From Gadus chalcogrammus (lineage: Eukaryota > Chordata > Actinopteri > Gadiformes > Gadidae), in NCBI RefSeq assembly GCF_026213295.1, contig NC_079420.1, positions 18,030,312-18,094,311 of the forward strand: a stretch of DNA of 64,000 nt, written 5' to 3'. Shown piece after piece: positions 9,494 to 18,153 of the stretch. The position numbers and the translations under genes were made by a program. The notes under the pieces were generated by a model, which was not told where the DNA came from, ran no database searches, and was given only the letters and a program-made list of their open reading frames with translations. Position 1 is the first letter of the stretch; every line of letters starts with the position of its first letter.

Positions 9494-12400
9494 GGGCCAT
9501 GGTGACGGCGCGGCTGTGTCCAGACGCCGTCAGGGTCTCTATGTTTAAGATTGTGCATTTTACCTATTTTTTTTATATTTAATCTTTTTTACTGATGTGA
9601 CTTTTAGTATGATCATATATGATCACCAAATGCTTTTAGAAATAAGGGATCAGTGCGGCATATTTTATGTTAGCACGTCTTTTGACAGCAAGTCGGCGTT
9701 TCCAGCTGAGATTCTCAGACAAACTGACGGTCATAACAGTAATAGCGACAAGCCCTGGAAACGGTCAAAACACAGATGGAGAAGAGGGGGGATCCGGGAC
9801 AGACTGAGGAGGAAGGTAAACCATCCACCTTTGCCCAGTATTCTGCTAGCAAATGTCCAGTCTCTAGAGAATAAGATGGATGATATTGGAGCAAGGATTG
9901 CCTTCCAGCGTGACGTCAGAGATTGTAGCATTTTATGTTTTACCGAATCCTGGCTGTCCCCATCTATCCCGGATCACTCTGTTACACCCGCCGAGCATTT
10001 CTCCATCGCTCGCATGGATAGAACGGAAGAGTCCGGAAAGTCCAAGGGTGGAGGAGTTTGTTTCATGACTAACAACAAGTGGTGTGATCCGAGGAACATT
10101 ACCGTTCTCTCCCAGGGCTGTACTCCCCATCAGGAACATCTGTCCATTATGTGCCGCCCCCACTATCTACCCCGTGAGTTCACCGCAATCATCACCACCG
10201 CGGTTTACATCCCCCCACAAGCCAACACAGATACTGCCATATCCGAGCTGAAGGAGGTGATAAACAAACAACAACATCGTCATCCGGCAGCTGCTATCAT
10301 CGTTCTTGGTGATTTTAACAAAGCCAAACTTTCCCGGGGCCTGCCTGAATTTAAACAGCATATCCACTTCCCAACGCGAGGAGACAACACCTTGGATCAC
10401 TGCTACACTCCGTTCAAGGACAGCTACAAGGCTATCCCCCTGCCTGCATTCGGAAAGTCCGATCACGTTGCCATCTTCCTTCTCCCTAAATACAAGCAAA
10501 AGATCCTTAACGTAGCTGTGGTGACTAAAGAAGTAAAACGTTGGAATGACCAATCAGAAGGCTTGCTGCAAGACGCGCTTGACATCGCTGACTGGGAAAT
10601 GTTCCGGGAGTCCTCCGACAACGTCAGTGAGTTTGCGGAAGTAGTCGGGAACTACATCGACCTTCTGGTAATTGACATTATACCATCAGTCAAAATAAAA
10701 GTTTTCCCAAATCAGAAGCCATGGGTAGATGGAACTGTCAGGGCAGCACTTTCAGCGCGTACTGCTGCCTATAATGTTGGGATTACTACGGGGGACATGT
10801 TGGACTACAAAGTGGCTGCTTATGGCCTAAGGAAGGTCGTAAAAGCTGCAAAGTGCCGATATAAGGACAAAGTGGAAGCCGACTTCACCGCTGGTGACCC
10901 CGCTAGTGTGTGGAAGGGCCTGCAAATAATGACAGACTTTAAGAACAAGGCCGGCTCGGTGTGTAGCTCTGACCCCTCCCTTGCTGATGAACTAAACACT
11001 TTCTTTGCACGGTTTGAGATGGAGAGTGAAGATCATTACTCAATGGTAGTCATGGCCGACATGTTTGGGAATAACACCAAACCCCCCTTCATAGTAAGTG
11101 AGAGTGATGTGAGGAGGGTGTTCAAAGGGGTAAATGGGAAAAAGGCTGCCGGGCCTGACCAGATCCCTGAAAGGGTCCTTAAATCCTGTGCTGACCAACT
11201 AGCTCCAGTGTACACCATGATCTTTAATACATCCCTGGCCCAAGCTGTCGTCCCATCTTGCTTTAAAAAGTCTATCATTGTACCGGTGCCCAAAAATAGT
11301 AAACCATCATGTTTGAACGATTACCGTCCAGTGGCCCTGACCTCTGCAGTGATGAAATGTTTCGAAAAGCTGGTGAAAAATTACATATGCACCTCCCTGC
11401 CAAACTCGTTCGACCCCCTCCAGTTTGCTTACAAAGCAAACAGAAGCAGAGACGATGCCATCTCCAACCTGCTAAACACCACTCTTACTCATCTGGATGG
11501 TGGGGGGGGGAACTATGTGAGGATGCTGTTCATTGATTACAGTTCAGCTTTCAATACCATAGTCCCCCTCCGCCTGATCGACAAGATGAGGTCGCTGGGG
11601 ATCAACACCCAAATGTGCAACTGGGTGCTCAGCTTCCTTACTGACCGCCCCCAGGTGGTGAAAGTGGAGGGTGGTGTAACCTCTGGGCCGCTGACCCTCA
11701 ACATCGGTTCCCCCCAGGGTTGTGTTCTGAGCCCGCTGCTGTACAACATCTACACTTATGACTGCACAGCCTCCGGAAGTTCAACCTCCATCATTAAATT
11801 TGCAGACGACACTGTGGTGCTGGGTCTTATCTCTGATAACAACGAGCAGCCCTACCAGAACCAAGTGGCAGACCTGGCACTGTGGTGTCAGTCCAACAAT
11901 TTGGCCCTAAATATAAAAAAGACAAAGGAAATGGTGGTGGACTTCCAGCGGAAGCAGGACAGCGGGTTCACCCCCCTCATCATCAACGGGGAGCCTGTGG
12001 AGAGGGTTCCTAGTTGTAAGTACCTGGGTGTGCACATCACTGAAGACCTAACCTGGACCCTCCACACACAACATGTGACAAAGTCATCTAGGCAGCGACT
12101 GTACTTCCTCCGGAGGCTGAGGAAATTCAAGGTCTCCCCTTCCATCCTGAAGACCTTCTACTCCTCAGCCGTGGAGAGCGTCCTCACAGGATGCATCTCC
12201 GTCTGGTACGGAAGCTGTACCGCTAAAGACCAGGCCAACCTACAGAGGGTGGTGCGCTCAGCTGAGCGGACTATCAGAGCGTCCCTACCCAACGTGAAGG
12301 ACATCTACCACAAGAGGGTGGAGTCGAGGGCAAAAAACATCAGGAGGGATGACACACACCCCAATGCCAGCCTCTTCACCCGGCTGCCGTCGGGTAGACG

Positions 12401-12662
12401 CCTACGAAGCTTTAACTCAAGGACTGAGAGACTTAAGAGAAGTTTTTATCCACAGGCAGTGAGACACTTGAATTCAAATTTTTAATTCAACACCTTATTT
12501 TTAAATTTGATTTTATTTACATTTTTTATTTTATCTAAATAAATTAACTAATTTATTTTATTTTATATTTTTATTTATTTTTGCACAGTGTGGAGCATTG
12601 ACCCTTTATCATTTCACTTCAATTTATTGTATGTGACAAATAAAAACACTTGAACTTGAACT
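9494..12662 (+). mobile_element. Near-complete Rex1/L2-type LINE
   Basis: An about 3.17 kb non-LTR retrotransposon. It has a ~110-bp GC-rich 5' leader, one long open frame (next entry), an AT-rich 3' UTR with aataaa and a tail of short repeats (acttgaacttgaacttg). Boundaries come from comparison with the uninterrupted copy at 361-400: the host reads attcatcttcaccc there, but here attcatct is separated from atcttcaccc. The target duplication is therefore only about 4 bp (atct). Because the ORF is open and the 5' leader is present, the insertion is probably recent and close to full length. Confidence 0.88.
9609..12485 (+). CDS. LINE ORF: APE endonuclease plus reverse transcriptase
   Basis: An uninterrupted frame of about 958 residues from the ATG at 9609 (the frame is open from 9597). 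The N-terminal third is an apurinic-type endonuclease: LANVQSLENK, CFTESWLS, VLGDFN (about 10303-10320) and KSDHVAIF. The middle is a reverse transcriptase: KKAAGPDQIP, NDYRPVALTSAVMKCFEKLV, LFIDYSSAFNTIVP (about 11527-11568), GSPQGCVLSPLLYNIYTYDC and the catalytic KFADDTVV (about 11797-11820). A C-terminal region with YLGVHI and TGCISVWYGSC follows. This architecture and the DYSSAFNT block fit Rex1/Babar or L2-like LINEs. It would nick genomic DNA and copy its own RNA by target-primed reverse transcription. All catalytic motifs that I can check are present. Confidence 0.9.
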   Translation: MIIYDHQMLLEIRDQCGIFYVSTSFDSKSAFPAEILRQTDGHNSNSDKPWKRSKHRWRRGGIRDRLRRKVNHPPLPSILLANVQSLENKMDDIGARIAFQRDVRDCSILCFTESWLSPSIPDHSVTPAEHFSIARMDRTEESGKSKGGGVCFMTNNKWCDPRNITVLSQGCTPHQEHLSIMCRPHYLPREFTAIITTAVYIPPQANTDTAISELKEVINKQQHRHPAAAIIVLGDFNKAKLSRGLPEFKQHIHFPTRGDNTLDHCYTPFKDSYKAIPLPAFGKSDHVAIFLLPKYKQKILNVAVVTKEVKRWNDQSEGLLQDALDIADWEMFRESSDNVSEFAEVVGNYIDLLVIDIIPSVKIKVFPNQKPWVDGTVRAALSARTAAYNVGITTGDMLDYKVAAYGLRKVVKAAKCRYKDKVEADFTAGDPASVWKGLQIMTDFKNKAGSVCSSDPSLADELNTFFARFEMESEDHYSMVVMADMFGNNTKPPFIVSESDVRRVFKGVNGKKAAGPDQIPERVLKSCADQLAPVYTMIFNTSLAQAVVPSCFKKSIIVPVPKNSKPSCLNDYRPVALTSAVMKCFEKLVKNYICTSLPNSFDPLQFAYKANRSRDDAISNLLNTTLTHLDGGGGNYVRMLFIDYSSAFNTIVPLRLIDKMRSLGINTQMCNWVLSFLTDRPQVVKVEGGVTSGPLTLNIGSPQGCVLSPLLYNIYTYDCTASGSSTSIIKFADDTVVLGLISDNNEQPYQNQVADLALWCQSNNLALNIKKTKEMVVDFQRKQDSGFTPLIINGEPVERVPSCKYLGVHITEDLTWTLHTQHVTKSSRQRLYFLRRLRKFKVSPSILKTFYSSAVESVLTGCISVWYGSCTAKDQANLQRVVRSAERTIRASLPNVKDIYHKRVESRAKNIRRDDTHPNASLFTRLPSGRRLRSFNSRTERLKRSFYPQAVRHLNSNF

Positions 12663-12716
12663 TGATCTTCACCCATGTGCCTTTAACTACACCAAGTTTG
12701 ATGATGGTTGGGTTAA

Positions 12717-13734
12717 AGGTCCCATGGCATGCTACTTTATGGATGCTTTTATATAGATATTAGTGGGCCCCTAACACAGTATTTGAAAATTCGTTCCCTA
12801 AATTCATCCGTGGTGCAGAATTGCAGCCTCTACAAGCCAGTCGCACATTGAGCTTTCCCCAAACGCAATGTTTCGGTGTCTGTAGCTTTAATGCAAATAA
12901 GGAGGAGAGAGGCGGGTCAAGGAGGAGAGTGGGATGTGGCCCTGAGCAGCTTACCACCACGGTACCATGCGCTCTGTTTACAGTGGATATATCGCTATGG
13001 CGAGGCACACACAGCCTTTCGCCGTGTTTGGTAAATATTCTAGAACACTCCGGGTGCTCCGGCGGGAGTACTGGAGCTCTATATCTAAATAATATCATAT
13101 TATACATAGATCCTTATCATAGGATCTATGTGGGTCCTCCGACGTCTCTGGTTCTTCCACTGCCACATCAATCTGAAGTAGATTGAACCACGACATGGAG
13201 GAGAAAGGGATTGTTGCCCGCGATTGTTAGCCACGACTGTCTCCCGCTCGAGCCTCGCTGCTTCCCGCTGCAGAGGGACCCCCGCAGCGGGGCTCCAGCG
13301 GGAGAAAATCGCGGGCAACAATCCCTTTTTCCTCCATGTCATGGTTCATGTACTTCAGGGAGTCAAAGCAAAAGTTCCTTTCCCCCAATTCCTCCTCAAC
13401 CATGGCTGAGACAACCAACACTACAGTCTCGTTGTGGAAATACCAGAGCACCCAACGTTTTATGCGCCATAATACCAACAGCAGAACGGTTATCCCAATA
13501 CCAAATAAGTGCACAACACTTGCGCTAACAGTTTGTGTATTCACACACACAAACATGGGGGGCTTGCACGGTCGTAGCTAATTTGGCAAAGCAGTGAAAG
13601 GGGAGGTTACGTGTCCCTGTACAACGACATACGGGGAACAATTCCAAATCAGCACATCTGAGCTTTGTTTTTTCAAAGGCAGAGCAGGACAGCTAGAAAA
13701 ACTCATAAAGTGACATTTTCATGCCATGGGACCT
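12717..13734. mobile_element. Complete TTAA-flanked non-autonomous DNA transposon
   Basis: Flanked by TTAA on both sides (12713-12716, 13735-13738), with perfect 15-bp terminal inverted repeats: aggtcccatggcatg at the left and its reverse complement catgccatgggacct at the right. TTAA duplication is the hallmark of piggyBac-type insertion, but the termini do not start with the usual CCC, so the superfamily is uncertain. Inside is a long hairpin (arms about 13194-13224 and 13312-13342, around gggattgttgcccgcga). Short open frames here are chance products of the repeat. Related copies are at 433-615 (truncated) and 2640-3345 (decayed), and a similar terminus (catgtcatgggaccttta) is at about 16147. 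Confidence 0.72.
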
Positions 13735-14529
13735 TTAAGTTAACCCCACCTTTTGGCTCCTTACTTGGAGATTGGAGCACTTTGGGCTCAGGTGAACATG
13801 TTGCTTTATCAGGCGACTACATCGTACTTGAGCTGTTAGAACTTTCGACCAAAACAGTCCCAAAATTTGTCAAATTAAACTATTCGTCTAGGAACTGTGG
13901 TAATTTTAGTCACAGAACATGCCCATTTGTATTGGCAGATTTGTTCATCATGAGGAGATGCACGTGTTGGTAAATTGTCATGACTGTAACTCAAAGGGGT
14001 CAGGAGATATAGTGGTTTGTTTTTGGACAAATTAATTTAATTTTTTACCAAACACACTTTGTGCTTGGTCCGCTAATTAATGGTGCATGCAGTTTTTATC
14101 GGGGGCCAAGCCTTACCCGGGAGCTACACCCAGCATGAAAGCGCAGCTATGTACTGCCTCAGGTCAAGTTGCATTCCCTCACATTGCTGTTGCGGTTCCT
14201 TACGATCTGCTTCACCGGACACGTGTCGATTCTGGCGTACTTTCTTCGAAAACCCAATTTACCCAATAGAGGAAGGCGTTGCCTCGCATAAAAATAGACT
14301 TCAATTCTATTTAAGCATTTTGCTGTGCATCTGCTACGCATTAGGAGGGCTGAGTGTAGCAGCTCTCATTGATGAGAGTGGGAGTGTTTCCTTACAGCTC
14401 GACGCAAGGCTATGCGACGCAATGCTTGCATGCCCAGTCTAGCAGGGGGGTGTAAAGACGATGAAGATGTTTTTTATGCAGTTAATAACGTTGGAATAGC
14501 CTCAACTTGGGTCTAGTGATACGCATCCA

Positions 14530-14700
14530 AAGTTTAATGACCGTATGTCAAAGATGAGAGGAGTTATGCTTCTTCAAAGTTTTCTATCGGTTGCTGTTGC
14601 GCCCCCTATGGTCCTATTTGGATTAACTTTACCCTGGTTAATCCTGACCTATGTCTTCACCTAATGGTGTCCATGCTTTTGCAATCCAAGCCCCCTAGCC
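14530..14700. repeat. Third, diverged copy of the OR-flank repeat, without the RTE
   Basis: 14533-14605 aligns with 7464-7535. The following bases (cctattt, then tgacctatgt, then cttcaccta-tggtg) resemble the sequence right of the RTE at 9234-9275. The copy thus appears to join left and right flanks with no RTE between them. The match is imperfect, so this is either an old pre-RTE copy or a related repeat. Confidence 0.4.
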
Positions 14701-15019
14701 TGAAAGGTGAAACGTTGATTCTGATGGTCTTGTTGTGCTCCTAACTAATATCTAGGGTGACAATTATATAAACGTTTTTTATGTGACCTCATTTCTATTT
14801 CCTTGACCTGCTTGTGCATTATTAGGAGCTCACAAGCAGAAACAGATCTTAATTATTGACATTTGACATTTCCGATGCATTTTAGATTTAGATACATTTC
14901 TATTAAGTCATTTGGCTAATGCTTTTGTCCAAAGCATCTTACGAGCTGATAACAAACAGAAAAGTCCTGAAACACCAAGTTGTATATATCTCCTCTTAAA
15001 AGGTTATCCTAAATAGTCA

Positions 15020-15540
15020 AATAAAGAATTGTTATTCTAATAAACGTATTCAAATAATGATAAAGATCAATATTATTTTGGCCCCTAATTACAGATGGAC
15101 CCTGGGCCCTCCCTTAGGATGGTCTTTTAATTTGCTCTTCAGGGGGACAAAGAGTTGCAGGAGCTGTTGTTACAATTAACATGTTTTTGTCGCGCAAGTG
15201 TACATCCAGGAACACTGCACAGCCCTTCATGTAAAGTGCAATACCCCTAATTCTCATTGTTGGTAAAGTTATTCTGCTGGAGATTCAAAACATTTAAAAA
15301 AATCGAATAAAGAGTTGTTATTTTATTTGATTTAGCAAAGATCAAGATTATTTTGGCCCCTAATTACAGATGGACCCTGGGCTCTCCCTTAGGATGGTAT
15401 TTTAATTTGCTCTTCAGGGGGACGAAGAGTTGCATGACCTGTTGTTACAATGAAGTTGTTTTTGTGGCGCAAGTGTGCATCCAGGAAAACTGCACACGTA
15501 AAGTCCATACCCCTAATTGTCATTGTTGGAAAAGGGCTCA
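15020..15540. repeat. Direct tandem duplication, ~240-bp unit
   Basis: 15020-15260 and 15306-15540 are two copies of one unit. Both contain ttattttggcccctaattac, agatggaccctgggc, cagggggac and catccaggaa, with scattered differences and a deletion of about 15 bp in the second. Non-coding. It lies just upstream of the first fanca exon I can identify. Confidence 0.8.
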
Positions 15541-15755
15541 TTAGAGATAACTCTCATGGGCTCTTATCATCAGTCGACATGTAAGTGACAAACAGTTCAT
15601 GTGGGGTCATTTCATCATACTGGAAACCAGGCCCAATTTTGAAAGCTGACTTGACAGTTTATGAAGTGTAACCATAAACACACATACTCACAGACACAGT
15701 GAGTATGTGTACTAACGCAACAGTTGACCAATGTGACTTTTTTTCATTATTATAG

Positions 15756-18059
15756 GACCTCCGTGGCCGCTGTTTGCTATGGTATCTGCAGAAGCAACCC
15801 ACTACCGCTAAAAGAGCTGCAGGACTATATACCCACGGGCCTTGTAAAGAAGGTACAACCACTTGATGCTCACACATATGCTGCACTGTCAAACATTCCA
15901 ACCAAAGCTGCTGCAGAAGTTGAACATTGCATCTTGTCCACCTCGATGTGTGACGGATAGATGAGCAATATTTGCTACAGTCCACTGGGTAGGCTGGTAG
16001 ACTGATCTATCCAGCACCTAGTCGCCTGGGGCACCGAAACCGCCAGCGCCGGCCCTGGAAACGCCCATTTGGTCATAAGAGTCAAGGGTCATAAGAGCCA
16101 GATTTTCGAAGCCGGTGTAAGGCTAATCTTACTCACACCTGGTGGCATGTCATGGGACCTTTACGATTATGTAGTCCTCTTTTTAACTCCTGGCTTGCTC
16201 GCCAAATGTAGAAGTTAAGATCTGATGTAGTTCTCTTCTTAACTCTGGTCTTGCTCGCTAAATGTAGAAGTAAGAATCAAACCAAGGAGCAGTTTCCAGT
16301 CCATTGTCCTAAATAGACCATAGAGCCAAGATGCAATGTTCAATGTTTAATTCATGGACTCAGGCAGGATTCACAAAACAACCAGCACATTCTTTCAGTG
16401 ATACTCTTTCATGTGTCCTTATTCTGAGTGTTAATCCTGCATGCTCCTATTATTTTCCTGAAGGACTGTGCTAGTTGTTTTGGGTGTCGTGCCTGAGCCC
16501 AGAATAAAGGATTGAACATTGCATCTATGCTCTAGTCTAGAGTCTATGGTTTATTTGGGGCAACGGACTAGAAACTGCATCTTGATACTATCCTAACTTC
16601 TCCTCTGGTTGTGGTGATTGTAGCTCAACAGAAACGGCAGAACCTGATACGTGTGCTTTGTGTTCAGCTCCTGTACCTCGTCCCGAGATTGTTGCCTGAA
16701 GCTCGCAGGGCCCCACTGAGTGCCCCCTCCCCTGAGACCCTCAGGGAGCCCCCTCCGGTTGATGGGGGGCAGGAGTGGGACCCCAGGTGTTGGGGAGGCA
16801 CCGCTGGCACCTGCGTGGCCACATGGAGGAATTCTGCCTTGCAGCTTTGGAGGAACCCCACCTTCGGCCAACTGGCACAGCTACCGCAATACAGGGTGAG
16901 GGGGAGGAGGGCATTTTCAATACATTTCCCATTTTGTGTGAAATGTTGGCTTGTAAAACTACTAGGCCATCCCTCCAAGGAGTGAAGGGACACTACTGTC
17001 TCTTCTCAAGGTTTCTTCCGTGTTTATTCAAGTACTTTTTTCTCGACCTTTTGCAGAAAGGTATTTTCATAAATACATGGCCTCCAAAGCCAAACAATTG
17101 CAATTGCACAATACGGACATCAGATGGCGACAAATATAATGTATCCTGATTGGAGGTGATTTACTTAATTCCTCTGAAACTCTCTTAGTTGCTATTGATT
17201 TTACAAAATCTTTAGTTGCAAAATTGAGCCATGACACCGGATAATCCTTTTATTTTGGTTTAATGCATTCAAAAACAATCTTGACCCATGACATAAACAA
17301 CAAAAGTAAGACATATTTCTTTGGTCTTAAAAAAAAGGGAAGTTGGTTCTTAATGTTTTTTGCCTCTAGTTTAGCCAATTTTAATCATAAGAAGAGGTTT
17401 AATCAAATCCATATTTAGTGTTTATTAAGTTGGGTTATTGTTCAATTTCAATATGGTTTGGACTGGTTTAATAAGTCTCTGCCTTCAAACAATATATATA
17501 GTGTCTATATTATATTACGGTATTGCTGTTCACGTAACTATTTTTGTATCATGCTTCTTATTTGGTTTGGGATTGGAATCTTCTTTAGTTTAGATAACAA
17601 TGATAAAAAAATACATACATTGCTTTCTCATGTGTTTAAACGCTGTAAAACGTCTTTGCAATTTGGGACGGGCTTTGCCCAGACAAGGGCCATTTCGGGA
17701 TGAAGAGGGCCATACAAATAAAATTGACTAGACATGACTAGAAGCTCAAATGCATAGTATCAGCAACACCTCTTGTCCAACACTGCTTTTTTACAAAGGT
17801 TTGAGTTGCTAGAAATGGCAGACAAAGGCAAGGAAAATTATTTTTCAAATGTGTTGGAGTTTGATAGATTAGGAATGATGTAACGATTATTTTTTTTCCC
17901 CCTTTATCAAGTTGTCTTTGTCGGAGTGGCTGGCGGCTGAACTAAGAGTACAGCGAAATGAAGATTTCTTATCTGACCAAGATAGGTAACGCCTCAATGC
18001 ATATACTCACAACACACACACATGCATGCGCACACGAGTACACATGACAATGAACATAG

Positions 18060-18153
<94 letters not shown>

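Larger units (their letters stand above)
13735..15755. other. Spacer between OR array and fanca exons
   Basis: No coding exon recognised. In particular, I could not find the expected upstream fanca exons. The stretch contains a diverged copy of the OR-flank repeat (14530-14700), a piece of a dispersed fish repeat (about 14885-14955, ggctaatgcttttgtccaaag) and a direct duplication at 15020-15540. Confidence 0.5.

Noticed and set aside
13100..13581. Overlapping frames on both strands around 13.1-13.6 kb
   Set aside because: They lie in the hairpin of the TTAA-flanked transposon; both-strand openness comes from the inverted repeat.
14080..14442. 120-codon frame, considered as an upstream fanca exon
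   Set aside because: No fanca-like residues, no suitable splice sites in phase with 15756.
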